Shown one piece after another: positions 18,698 through 26,809 of a DNA stretch of 64,000 nucleotides. How positions within the stretch are numbered: the first letter of the stretch is position 1; each line of letters begins with the position of its first letter. The notes under the pieces are model-generated. The model saw only the letters and a program-made list of their open reading frames with translations, was not told the origin of the DNA and ran no database searches. The DNA is from JBMOOG01 sp049324535 (GTDB taxonomy: Bacteria; Pseudomonadota; Alphaproteobacteria; Rhodobacterales; Rhodobacteraceae). The stretch covers positions 1 to 64,000 of the forward strand of contig JBMOOG010000001.1 of the NCBI GenBank assembly GCA_049324535.1, given 5' to 3'. The position numbers were made by a program, and so were the translations under genes.

Positions 18698-19684
18698 ATG
18701 GCCGCGCATGTCCTCGTCACCGGGGGCGCGGGTTACGTCGGCTCCCACGCCTGCAAGGCCCTGCGTGCCGCGGGCTATGTGCCCGTCACCTATGACAGCC
18801 TGATCACCGGCTGGCAGGATGCGGTGAAGTTCGGTCCCTTCGAAAGGGGCGACCTCGCCGACCGCGCCCGGCTGGACGCGGTTTTCGCCCGCTGGCAGCC
18901 GGTCGCGGTGATGCATTTCGCGGCGCTGTCGCTGGTCGGCGACGCGATGCGCGACCCCGGCACCTACTGGCGCCACAACGTGCTGTCGTCGCTGACCCTG
19001 ATCGAGGCATCGGTTGCGGCGGGTTGCCTCGATTTCGTGTTCTCGTCCACCTGCGCGACCTACGGGGACCAGGACGGCGTGCTGCTCGACGAGGACACGC
19101 CACAGGCGCCGATCAACGCCTACGGCAAGTCGAAACGCGCCATCGAGGACATGCTGGCGGACTTCGAGGCGAGCCACGGGCTGCGGTCGGTGATCTTCCG
19201 CTACTTCAACGTGGCCGGCGCGGACCCGGAGGGTGAGGTCGGCGAGCATCACCGCCCCGAAACCCATCTGATCCCGCTGATGCTGGACGCGATCGACGGA
19301 AAACGCCCGGCGCTGACCGTGTTCGGCACCGACTATCCCACGCGCGACGGCACCTGCGTGCGCGACTACGTGCATGTGTCGGATCTGGTCGAGGCGCATG
19401 TCCTGGGGCTCGACTGGCTGCGGGCGGGCAAGGGCAGCCGGGTGTTCTGCCTGGGCACCGGGTCGGGCTTTTCCGTCCGCGAGGTCATCGACCTCGCGCG
19501 CCTTGTCACCAACCGCGAGGTGCCGGTCCTGATGGGTGAACGGCGGGCGGGCGATGCGGTGAGCCTCGTGTCGGGCAGCGCCCGCGCGATCCGCGAGCTT
19601 GGCTGGCGTCCGCGGCGGTCGGATCTCGGGTCGATGATCGCCGACGCGTGGCGCTGGCACCAGAACGGCCGATATGAGCGCTGA
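18698..19684 (+). CDS. galE: UDP-glucose 4-epimerase
   Basis: SDR-type enzyme interconverting UDP-glucose and UDP-galactose. The 328-residue protein shows the NAD-binding GGAGYVGS (9-16), the HFAALSLVGD segment, the SSTCATYG loop and the catalytic Y142-x3-K146 (AYGKSK), plus TRDGTCVRDYVHVSDLV. Its ATG at 18698 lies four bases after the galU stop. The end overlaps the next glycosyltransferase start by 11 bases. GalE paralogues acting on other UDP-sugars cannot be excluded, but the pairing with galU supports the glucose/galactose role. Confidence 0.93.
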   Translation: MAAHVLVTGGAGYVGSHACKALRAAGYVPVTYDSLITGWQDAVKFGPFERGDLADRARLDAVFARWQPVAVMHFAALSLVGDAMRDPGTYWRHNVLSSLTLIEASVAAGCLDFVFSSTCATYGDQDGVLLDEDTPQAPINAYGKSKRAIEDMLADFEASHGLRSVIFRYFNVAGADPEGEVGEHHRPETHLIPLMLDAIDGKRPALTVFGTDYPTRDGTCVRDYVHVSDLVEAHVLGLDWLRAGKGSRVFCLGTGSGFSVREVIDLARLVTNREVPVLMGERRAGDAVSLVSGSARAIRELGWRPRRSDLGSMIADAWRWHQNGRYER

Positions 19685-20858
19685 GCCGCCGGCGCGCCTT
19701 CTCGACATCACACGGCTTGTCTCGCGAGTCGGACGGGGGCCCCTGACCGGGATCGACCGGGTCGAGCGGGCCTGGATGCGGTGGTTTTCCGCCGGTACAG
19801 AGCCTTTTTTCCTTCTGTGTGGCACACCGGGCGGCGGGGCGATGCTGTTGCCGGGCCACGCGGCGGCGACCGTCGACGACTGGCTCGGCTGGCCCGACGG
19901 GCGGCCACCGCCGAGGCTGCGGATCGCCGGCGCCCTGGGCGCGCGTCTGGCCGTGCTGGCGCGCCTTGCACCCCTGGCCTTGCGGCGCGGCCGCAGGGGG
20001 CAGGTGCTTGCGGGCCTGCCGGCGGGAAGCACCTATCTGAACGTGGGCCATGCCAACCTGACCGCCCTGGCGGCCGCCGGCGGGGCCGGACTTCGGCGGC
20101 TGGTGATGGTGCACGACACGATCCCGCTCGACTTTCCGCAGTTCGCCTCGGACCCGGAGGGGTTCCGGCGGCGGCTGGCGCTGGTGGCCCGGCACGCGGA
20201 CCGGGTGATCTGCCCGTCGGCCGCGGCGGCTGCGGACGTGGCGCGCTGGTGCGCGACCTTCGGGCGCGTGCCGCCGATCGCCGTCGCCCCGCTCGGGATC
20301 GAGCCGGCCGCTCCGGGACCGATACCGGCGGAGCTGCGCCGGTTCACGGGCGGCTTCGTCGCCGTGGGCACGGTCGAACCCCGGAAGAACCACGGGCTTC
20401 TCCTCGATGTCTGGGACCGGCTGGCCGCGGCGATGGCCGAACCGCCGCCGCTTCTCATCATCGGCTCGCCCGGATGGCGGAACGCCGCCGTGCTGGGCCG
20501 GATCGCGCGCCTGCCCGGCGGCGGGCCGGTGCGGCTGGCAACGGGCCTTGGCGATGGCGCGGTGTCGGCGCTGGTGGCGTCCGCACGGGCGCTTCTGATG
20601 CCGAGCCTCGCCGAGGGCTTCGGTCTGCCCGTGGCCGAGGCGGCGGCGCTGGGCACCCCCGTGGTTTGTGCCCCGCTGCCCGTCTATCGCGAGATATTGG
20701 GTGACATCCCCGTTTACGTCGATCCTGCCGATCTGTATTCTTGGACGGAAACGATAAGAACACTGGCGGAGCAGGGCTTCCGGCGCGATTCCGGCACGCG
20801 GCGACCTGATCTTCCCGGATGGGAAGACCATTTCAATCGTGTGTCAAACATGGCCTGA
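19674..20858 (+). CDS. Glycosyltransferase family 4-type (GT-B fold)
   Basis: A 394-residue GT-B enzyme. The N-terminal domain includes VMVHDTIPLDFPQFAS, and the C-terminal Rossmann domain shows VGTVEPRKNHGLLLDVWDRL and the EX7E signature in LAEGFGLPVAEAAALGTPVV, which binds the nucleotide-sugar donor. This resembles mannosyl- or rhamnosyltransferases of O-antigen and capsule pathways, but specificity is unknown. It starts inside the last 11 bases of galE. The final 60 residues are lower in GC than neighbouring coding, which may be a minor local effect. Predicted cytoplasmic or membrane-associated. Confidence 0.87.
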   Translation: MSAEPPARLLDITRLVSRVGRGPLTGIDRVERAWMRWFSAGTEPFFLLCGTPGGGAMLLPGHAAATVDDWLGWPDGRPPPRLRIAGALGARLAVLARLAPLALRRGRRGQVLAGLPAGSTYLNVGHANLTALAAAGGAGLRRLVMVHDTIPLDFPQFASDPEGFRRRLALVARHADRVICPSAAAAADVARWCATFGRVPPIAVAPLGIEPAAPGPIPAELRRFTGGFVAVGTVEPRKNHGLLLDVWDRLAAAMAEPPPLLIIGSPGWRNAAVLGRIARLPGGGPVRLATGLGDGAVSALVASARALLMPSLAEGFGLPVAEAAALGTPVVCAPLPVYREILGDIPVYVDPADLYSWTETIRTLAEQGFRRDSGTRRPDLPGWEDHFNRVSNMA

Positions 20859-20905
20859 TAGAAGGCAATGGGGGGTGTCGGGTCGGGCCAGCAAGAGGGG
20901 GCCGA

Positions 20906-21916
20906 TTGGGCATCTGGTCGCGATACGGGATGCGGCTGCGGCGCAAGCGGCTGCGCTGGCGTGCGTTCTTCAAGCGCCGCGAGCTGGCCGCCGTGATCGA
21001 CCGCACCGCCGAGTTGGCCCCGGACGACATCTTGGTTTTCGTGACCCTGCGCAACGAACGCGTGCGTCTGCCCTATTTCCTGCGCTACTATCGGGAACTG
21101 GGCGTGAACCATTTCCTGATCGTGGACAACGGGTCCACCGACGGCTCGCGCGGCTATCTGGCCATGCAGCCCGACGTCAGCCTCTGGTCGACCGAGGCCA
21201 GCTACAAGGCGTCGCGTTTCGGCGCGGACTGGATGAACTGGCTTCTGATGCGGCACGGACGGGGCCACTGGTGCCTGACGGTCGATGTGGACGAGTTCTT
21301 CGTCTATCCGTTCTGCGACACCCGGCCGATCCGGGCGCTGACCGACTGGCTGGACGCCCACGAGACGCGTTCGTTTCCGGCGATGCTTCTCGACATGTAT
21401 CCGAAGGGCCGGATCGACGCCGTGCCCTACCGCGAAGGCCAGAACCCGTTCGAGATCGCCAACTGGTTCGACAGCGGCAATTACATGATCTCGCGCAATG
21501 CCCTCTATGGCAATCTGTGGATCCAGGGCGGGCCGCGGGCGCGGGTCATGTTCGCCGACCGCCCCGAGGATGCGCCGGCGCTGAACAAGATCCCGCTGGT
21601 GAAATGGTCCTGGGGCGACTGCTACGCGAGTTCGACCCACGCGCTCTTGCCGCGCCATCTCAACAGGGTCTATGCCGAATGGGGGGGCGAAGACGCCTCG
21701 GGGATCCTGCTGCACGCCAAGTTCCTGTCGACGCTCGGCGCCAAGGTCGAGGAGGAGCTGGCGCGCGGCGAACATTACGCCGACAGCCGCGAATACCGGG
21801 CCTATGACGCCACACTGCGCGCCAGCCCCGACCTGTGGTGCAAGTGGTCCGAGAAATACATCAACTGGCGCCAGCTCGAGATCCTCGGCCTGATGTCGAA
21901 GGGCAACTGGGTATGA
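20906..21916 (+). CDS. Glycosyltransferase family 2-type (Glyco_tranf_2_4-like)
   Basis: GT-A glycosyltransferase: DDILVFVTLRNERVRLPYFLRYYRELGVNHFLIVDNGSTDGS followed by the DxD metal motif in LTVDVDEFF, then a substrate region with many aromatic residues (SWGDCYASSTHALLP). The frame is open upstream to 20819, but I prefer the TTG at 20906 (MGIWSRYGMRLRRKRLRWR) because GAGGGGG lies just before it and the short basic leader fits the family. The product is 336 residues. The stop overlaps the next gene by four bases (ATGA). Donor unknown. The start is less certain than the function class. Confidence 0.8.
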   Translation: MGIWSRYGMRLRRKRLRWRAFFKRRELAAVIDRTAELAPDDILVFVTLRNERVRLPYFLRYYRELGVNHFLIVDNGSTDGSRGYLAMQPDVSLWSTEASYKASRFGADWMNWLLMRHGRGHWCLTVDVDEFFVYPFCDTRPIRALTDWLDAHETRSFPAMLLDMYPKGRIDAVPYREGQNPFEIANWFDSGNYMISRNALYGNLWIQGGPRARVMFADRPEDAPALNKIPLVKWSWGDCYASSTHALLPRHLNRVYAEWGGEDASGILLHAKFLSTLGAKVEEELARGEHYADSREYRAYDATLRASPDLWCKWSEKYINWRQLEILGLMSKGNWV

Positions 21917-23613
21917 CCGGACCGGTCGGCTTCGTCATGCTCTGCCATACCGCGCTCGACCGCGCCGCGCAGGTGGCTCGGTTCTGGGCCGAAGGCGGCT
22001 GCCCGGTGGTGATCCATGTCGATCGCCGCGTGGCGCGCGAGGATGTCCTCGCCATGCAGCGGCAACTGGCCGACCTGCCCGCGGTCGGCTTTTCCCGCCG
22101 CTACGCCTGCGAATGGGGCACCTGGTCGCTGGTCGAGGCCACGCAGGACGCCGCCGCGCAGCTGCTGGCGGCCCATGCGAGCGTGCGGCACGTGTTCCTT
22201 GCGTCGGGGTCCTGCCTGCCTCTGCGCCCGGTGGCGGAGCTGATCGACTATCTCGGTCAGCGGCCGCAGACCGACTTCATCGAAAGCGTCACCACCGCCG
22301 ATGTCGGCTGGACCATCGGCGGGCTGAGCGAGGAACGGTTCACCCTGCGCTTTCCCTTCGCCTGGCGGCGGCAGCGGCGGCTCTTTGACCGCTACGTGGC
22401 TCTTCAGCGCCGCCTGGGCCTGCGCCGCCGGATACCCGACGGGCTGGTGCCGCACCTTGGCAGCCAGTGGTGGTGCCTCACCCGGCAGACGCTGAGCGCC
22501 ATTCTGGAAAGCCCGGACCGCGCGCATTACGAGCGGTATTTCCGGCGGGTCTGGATTCCCGACGAAAGCTATTTCCAGACCCTGGCCCGCCAGTATGCGA
22601 CCCGCATCGAAAGCCGGTCGCTGACGCTTTCGAAGTTCGACCATCAGGGGCGGCCGCACACGTTCTACGACGATCATCTTCAGCTCCTGCGCAAGTCCGA
22701 CTGCTTCGTGGCGCGCAAGATCTGGCCGCGCGCCGACCGGCTGTTCCAGGCCTTCCTCAACCCGCCGGCCCCCATGGCACGCGCCGAGCCCAACCCCGAG
22801 AAGATCGACCGGCTGTTCTCGAAGGCGACCGAGCGCTACACGCGCGGCCGCGCGGGTCTGTACATGCAGAGCCGGTTCCCGCACCGGGACCACGAGAACG
22901 GCAAGACCTGCGCGCCCTATTCGATCTTCCAGGGGTTCTCGGACCTCTTCCAGGACTTCGATTCCTGGCTGTCGCGCACGGTGGGCGGGCGGGTCCATGG
23001 CCATCTCTTCGCACCCGGCCGCGCCGAGTTCGTCGGCAAGGAGACGGTCTTCAACGGGGCGCTTCCGGACAGCGCCGCCCTGCGCGATCACAATCCGCAG
23101 GCGTTCCTCACCAACCTGATCTGGAACACCCGCGGCGAACGTCAGTGCTTCCAGTTCAGCCCGCGTGACAATCAGGCGATCAACTGGTTCACCGCAACCG
23201 ACCCGAACGCCCAGATCTCGGTGGTCAGCGGGGCCTGGGCGGTGACGCTCTGGAAATCCAACCTGAACTTCTCGGCCATCCGCAAGGAGGCGGCCCGGCT
23301 TCAGAAGATCGAGTCCGATCATCTGGACATCCTGCGGTCGATGTATGTGAAGGCGCGGGTGCGGATCTGGACGATGGCGGAATTCGTCGAGAGCCCGATG
23401 GAGCCTCTCCAGACGATTGTCGACGAGATCAGCCCGCGCACCGCACGCCGCCTGGCCGAGGCGCCGCGGATGGTCGATCTGACCGGGTTCGGCCAGTTCC
23501 TGCAAAGCCTCAAGAACCAGGGCATGAAGCCGGTGCTGATGGGTGATTTCCCGGTGTCGGACGACCCGACCCCGCGCGACGGCCGCCGCGACCGGCCCTA
23601 TCTGGTGCGATGA
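21913..23613 (+). CDS. GT14 (core-2/I-branching type) glycosyltransferase with a large C-terminal domain
   Basis: Residues 1 to about 270 match the Branch/core-2 beta-1,6-N-acetylglucosaminyltransferase fold (GFVMLCHTALDRAAQVARFW, VVIHVDRRV, VFLASGSCLPLRP, HLGSQWWCLTR, WIPDESYFQTLARQY). Bacterial members often transfer xylose or GlcNAc. Residues about 290-566 form a second domain I do not recognise functionally; I recall domain families of unknown function (DUF5927/DUF5928) in this place in Rhodobacteraceae, unverified. There is no signal peptide or transmembrane segment. It overlaps both neighbours by four bases and so is coupled to the preceding GT and to the sulfotransferase. Confidence 0.82.
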   Translation: MTGPVGFVMLCHTALDRAAQVARFWAEGGCPVVIHVDRRVAREDVLAMQRQLADLPAVGFSRRYACEWGTWSLVEATQDAAAQLLAAHASVRHVFLASGSCLPLRPVAELIDYLGQRPQTDFIESVTTADVGWTIGGLSEERFTLRFPFAWRRQRRLFDRYVALQRRLGLRRRIPDGLVPHLGSQWWCLTRQTLSAILESPDRAHYERYFRRVWIPDESYFQTLARQYATRIESRSLTLSKFDHQGRPHTFYDDHLQLLRKSDCFVARKIWPRADRLFQAFLNPPAPMARAEPNPEKIDRLFSKATERYTRGRAGLYMQSRFPHRDHENGKTCAPYSIFQGFSDLFQDFDSWLSRTVGGRVHGHLFAPGRAEFVGKETVFNGALPDSAALRDHNPQAFLTNLIWNTRGERQCFQFSPRDNQAINWFTATDPNAQISVVSGAWAVTLWKSNLNFSAIRKEAARLQKIESDHLDILRSMYVKARVRIWTMAEFVESPMEPLQTIVDEISPRTARRLAEAPRMVDLTGFGQFLQSLKNQGMKPVLMGDFPVSDDPTPRDGRRDRPYLVR

Positions 23614-25001
23614 TGGCCGGGCGCTTCGCCGGGTTCGTGATCTTTGCCGGGATGCGGACCGGGTCGAACCTTCTCGAGGCGGCGCTGAATTCGGTTCCGG
23701 GCGTCACCTGCCATGGCGAGGCCTTCAACGGTGCGTTCCTGGGCTGGCCCCGCAAGGACAGCCTTCTGGGCATGACCCGGGAGGAACGCGACGGCGACCC
23801 GGCGGCCCTGCTGCACCGGATCCGGACGGCCGGCGGCATGAACGGGTTCCGCTATTTCGACGACCACGACCCCCGTGTCTTCGACCTGGTGGCGCGAGAC
23901 CCGTCCTGGGCCAAGGTGGTCCTCAGCCGGAACGCGCTCGACAGCTACATCAGCCTGAAGATCGCGCGACGGACCGGGCAGTGGAAACTGGGCGACCTGA
24001 AGGGCCGGCGCGAGGGGCTGGCGACCTTCGATGCGGCCGAGTTCGAGACCTTTCTGGGTCAGGCGCAGGACTTCCGGCTGCGGCTGCAGACCGCCCTGCA
24101 GACCACCGGCCAGACCGCGTTCTGGCTGGATTACGAGGATCTGCGCGACCCGGCGGTGCTGAACGGCCTGCTGGCCCATCTCGGGGTTGCGGGCCGGATC
24201 GAGGCGCTGCCCGGCGATCTGGTCCCGCAGAACCCCGATCCGCCGGAACGCAAGGTGACGAACCCCGCCGGCATGGCCGCCGGCCTCGCGCGCATCGACG
24301 CGTTCGCATCGGGCCGCACCGCGGCCTTCGAGACACGCCGGGGCCCCTCCGTCCCCGGCTACATCGCCTTGCGGGAGGGCGGCCTGCTGTTCCAGCCGGT
24401 GCGCAGCGGACCCACCGAGGCGGTGCGCGCCTGGCTCGGTGCGTTCGGGCCGCTGGTCGAGGGCATGACACAGAAGGACCTGCGCCAGTGGCTCCGGCAG
24501 TCGCCGGGGCGGCGGGTGTTCACCGTGCTGCGCCATCCGCTGGCCCGCGCCCATGCGGCGTTCCGTGACACGATCCTCAGCGGGCGCTACGCCGAGATCC
24601 GCGACACGCTGGTTTCGGTCTACCGCCTGCCGATCGAGGACGCGATGGATGCGGCCGGACACCGCGCGGCCTTCCTCGCGTTCCTCGAATGGCTGAAGGG
24701 GAATCTCAACGGCCAGACCTCGGTCCGTGTCGATGGCGCCTGGGCAAGCCAGTGGGCGACGCTGGCGGGCCACGCCCAGGTCCTTCTGCCCGACGCGATC
24801 CTGCGGGAAGAGAGTCTTGCCGAGGATCTGGACCACCTGGCGCGGCGCACCGGTCTGGGGGCGCCGCCGCAGGGCTGCACGACCGAGCCCGATCCGCTTC
24901 TGGCCGAGATCTACGACCCGCTTCTCGAGAAGGCCGCGCGCGACGCCTATGCGCGCGACTACGCCGTGTTCGGATTCGGCGACTGGCAGCCCCGGGGCTG
25001 A
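23610..25001 (+). CDS. Sulfotransferase with two sulfotransferase-like domains
   Basis: The N-terminal half (residues 1 to about 235) is a NodH/Stf0-like sulfotransferase: the PAPS 5'-phosphosulfate loop GMRTGSNLLEAAL (14-26) and the 3'-phosphate motif VVLSRNALDSYIS (103-115). The C-terminal half looks like a second, Sulfotransfer_2-like domain with a degenerate 5' loop (GLLFQPVRSGPTEAVRAWL, 258-276) and RRVFTVLRHPLARAHAAF (301-318), where the expected Lys and Gly of the PAPS loop are missing. The protein would sulfate the locus glycan using PAPS. It overlaps the GT14 gene by four bases, and CysQ upstream would clear the PAP formed. Confidence 0.82.
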   Translation: MMAGRFAGFVIFAGMRTGSNLLEAALNSVPGVTCHGEAFNGAFLGWPRKDSLLGMTREERDGDPAALLHRIRTAGGMNGFRYFDDHDPRVFDLVARDPSWAKVVLSRNALDSYISLKIARRTGQWKLGDLKGRREGLATFDAAEFETFLGQAQDFRLRLQTALQTTGQTAFWLDYEDLRDPAVLNGLLAHLGVAGRIEALPGDLVPQNPDPPERKVTNPAGMAAGLARIDAFASGRTAAFETRRGPSVPGYIALREGGLLFQPVRSGPTEAVRAWLGAFGPLVEGMTQKDLRQWLRQSPGRRVFTVLRHPLARAHAAFRDTILSGRYAEIRDTLVSVYRLPIEDAMDAAGHRAAFLAFLEWLKGNLNGQTSVRVDGAWASQWATLAGHAQVLLPDAILREESLAEDLDHLARRTGLGAPPQGCTTEPDPLLAEIYDPLLEKAARDAYARDYAVFGFGDWQPRG

Positions 25002-25011
25002 CCGGCCGGGA

Positions 25012-25326
25012 TCAGATCAGCATGTCCTCGAGCCGCTTGCCGGCCTTGAGCGCTTCCTCGATCCAGCGGGGCCTGCGGCCGCGGCCGGTCCAGGTCTCGT
25101 TCGAATTGGCCGGATTGGCGAATTTCGCTTTCGCCGAGCGACGTTTGCGCGGACCGGATCCACCCAGCAATTCGGGCAGCGAGAAACCCAGTTCCCGGGC
25201 CTTTTCCTCGAGAAGCGCGACGGCTTCCTGCCGTTTGCGATCCTCGAAGGTCGCGATGGCATGGGCGACCTGCTTTTGAAGGTCTTTCAGATCCTTCAGC
25301 GACATCGTTTCAAGGTCCAGTTTCAC
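25012..25326 (-). CDS. hvrA: H-NS-family regulator HvrA (Spb)
   Basis: In Rhodobacter capsulatus HvrA is a light-responsive trans-activator of photosynthesis genes, encoded after regA. The 104-residue protein has a coiled N-terminal oligomerisation region (residues 1-48) and the H-NS-type DNA-binding core NPANSNETWTGRGRRPRW (71-88), where the TGRGRRPRW hook inserts into AT-rich minor grooves. The start is GTG at 25326 (MKLDLETMSLKDLKDL); a longer frame upstream reads through the terminator-like hairpin and is unlikely. Its position next to regA-senC and opposite regB supports the name. No photosynthesis genes are in the window, so the target set here is unknown. Confidence 0.85.
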   Translation of the reverse strand: MKLDLETMSLKDLKDLQKQVAHAIATFEDRKRQEAVALLEEKARELGFSLPELLGGSGPRKRRSAKAKFANPANSNETWTGRGRRPRWIEEALKAGKRLEDMLI

Positions 25327-25363
25327 GGAGAGATGTCCTTTCAAGCCAAAAACCCATGCGAAT

Positions 25364-25392
25364 GCAAAATAGGGAGCGTTCTGCCCCCTATT
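25364..25392 (-). terminator. Terminator-like hairpin between regA and hvrA
   Basis: On the minus strand a ten-base-pair stem (one G-T pair) AATAGGGGGC with GCTCCCTATT, loop AGAAC, spans 25392-25368 and runs into TTTTGC. It lies 37 bases after the regA stop and 42 bases before the hvrA GTG. A candidate promoter for hvrA overlaps it (TTGAAT, 18 bases, TATTTT). This arrangement suggests partial termination after regA with separate expression of hvrA. Confidence 0.5.
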
Positions 25393-25429
25393 CAACCTGT
25401 ACTTTTGGACAATTCGGGAATTGACCGGT

Positions 25430-25984
25430 TTATTTCGGGCTGCGTTTCGCCAGAATCCGTTGCAATGTGCGACGATGCATGTTCAGCCGCCGGGCGGTTT
25501 CCGAGACATTGCGGTCGCACAATTCATAAACCCGCTGGATGTGTTCCCAGCGGACCCGGTCGGCGGACATCGGATTTTCGGGCGGCCGGGGCAGCGAATC
25601 GCCCTTTGACAGCAGGGCGTTGGTGATGTCGTTCGCGTCGGCCGGCTTCGACAGATAATCGGTCGCCCCGATCTTGACCGCCGCGACCGCGGTTGCAATC
25701 GCGCCATAGCCGGTCAGGACCACGATCCGGCAATCCGGCCGGCGTTCGCGCAGGGTCTCGACCACGTCAAGCCCGTTGCCGTCCTCGAGCCGCAGATCGA
25801 CGACCGCGAAGGCGGGCGGGCGGGCCAGGGCCGCGGCCTTGCCGGCGGCCACGCTCTCGGCGGTTTCGGGCACGAAGCCGCGCTTTTCCATGGCGCGCGC
25901 CAGCCGCGTCACAAAGGCGGTGTCGTCATCAACCAGCAGCAGGGACCGGTCCGGCCCCAGATCATCCGATGTTTCCGCAGCCAT
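25430..25984 (-). CDS. regA: Redox response regulator RegA (PrrA/ActR)
   Basis: Global redox response regulator paired with RegB; in purple bacteria it controls photosynthesis, respiration, carbon and nitrogen fixation. The 184-residue protein has a receiver domain (LLLVDDD at 15-21, phosphoacceptor Asp63 in VVDLRLEDGNG, T/K residues in VLTGYG and YLSKPAD) and a short Fis-type helix-turn-helix (WEHIQRVYELCDRNVSETARRLNMHRRTLQRIL). Length and Asp63 match known RegA. It is encoded after senC and before hvrA on the minus strand. Confident assignment. Confidence 0.97.
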   Translation of the reverse strand: MAAETSDDLGPDRSLLLVDDDTAFVTRLARAMEKRGFVPETAESVAAGKAAALARPPAFAVVDLRLEDGNGLDVVETLRERRPDCRIVVLTGYGAIATAVAAVKIGATDYLSKPADANDITNALLSKGDSLPRPPENPMSADRVRWEHIQRVYELCDRNVSETARRLNMHRRTLQRILAKRSPK

Positions 25985-26049
25985 TCCGACCCCCGTCGCG
26001 CCAGTCTGGAATCCTTCTAGGGAAAGCCCGGGGCAGCGTCAATTGCGGG

Positions 26050-26682
26050 TCACTTCGCGGCGTCGAGGAAACAGCCGATCCGGTCCGCCATGGCTTCGGG
26101 TTCGATCTCGCGGTCGAAGAATTCGACGAAGCCCTCGCCCGGCAGCATCAGATAGGTGTTCGTCATGTGATCGACGATGTAATAGGGATCCGACGTGTCG
26201 TCCGGAACCTTGTAATAGGTCTTGTACTCCTTGGCGACGGCCGCGATCTGCTCGGGGGTTCCGGTCAGTCCGATCATGCGGGGGTGCACATAGCCCGTCC
26301 ATTCCTTCAGGACGGCCGGCGTATCGCGGCCGGGATCGACCGAAATGAAGACCGGGGTCACCTCGTATCCGCGCTCTTCCAGAATATCGACGGCGGCCGC
26401 ATTGCGCGCCGTATCGGCCGGACAGATGTCGGGACAGAAGGTGTAGCCGAAATAGACGAGCGTCGGGCCTTTCAGCACGTCCTTGTCGGTGACCGTCGCC
26501 CCGTTCTCGTCGGTCAGGGTGAACGGGCCGCCGATCTGCCCGCCCCCGCCGGCCACCGCCGACCCCCGGCATTGCGCGAACTTGTCCGCCTCGGTGCGGG
26601 TGGACGCAAGATAGGTCGCACCAAGTCCGAGCGCGACGACAAGGGCTGCGCCGATCGCGTAGGTGCGGGTCGAGATGGGCAT
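26050..26682 (-). CDS. senC: SCO1/SenC-type copper chaperone (PrrC)
   Basis: Membrane-anchored thioredoxin-fold protein needed for cytochrome c oxidase copper insertion and linked to Reg signalling. From the ATG at 26682: one N-terminal membrane helix (residues 8-26), then the SCO domain with copper ligands C83 and C87 (FCPDICP) and H172 (IVDHMTN). GGAG lies eight bases before the start; an upstream in-frame alternative start at 26709 is not needed. 211 residues. Encoded divergently from regB and ahead of regA, as in Rhodobacter. Confidence 0.94.
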   Translation of the reverse strand: MPISTRTYAIGAALVVALGLGATYLASTRTEADKFAQCRGSAVAGGGGQIGGPFTLTDENGATVTDKDVLKGPTLVYFGYTFCPDICPADTARNAAAVDILEERGYEVTPVFISVDPGRDTPAVLKEWTGYVHPRMIGLTGTPEQIAAVAKEYKTYYKVPDDTSDPYYIVDHMTNTYLMLPGEGFVEFFDREIEPEAMADRIGCFLDAAK

Positions 26683-26730
26683 GGGAAGACTCCGGAACTG
26701 TGCGGGCAATTGACGCCCGCCCGGGGTGAA

Positions 26731-26760
26731 GTATCAATCCGACAATGGACGGAATGACAA
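26731..26760 (-). promoter_or_regulatory. Candidate sigma-70-like promoter of senC-regA-hvrA
   Basis: On the minus strand TTGTCA (complement of 26755-26760), 18 bases, then TGATAC (complement of 26731-26736), ending about 48 bases before the senC ATG. It lies in the 127-base senC-regB gap, which must also hold the regB promoter and, in Rhodobacter, RegA binding sites. Only the sequence match supports it. Confidence 0.4.
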
Positions 26761-26809
26761 TCCGGCATTTCAGCACAGCGCGCGGGCCGGCGCGACGCGG
26801 GGCGGGACG

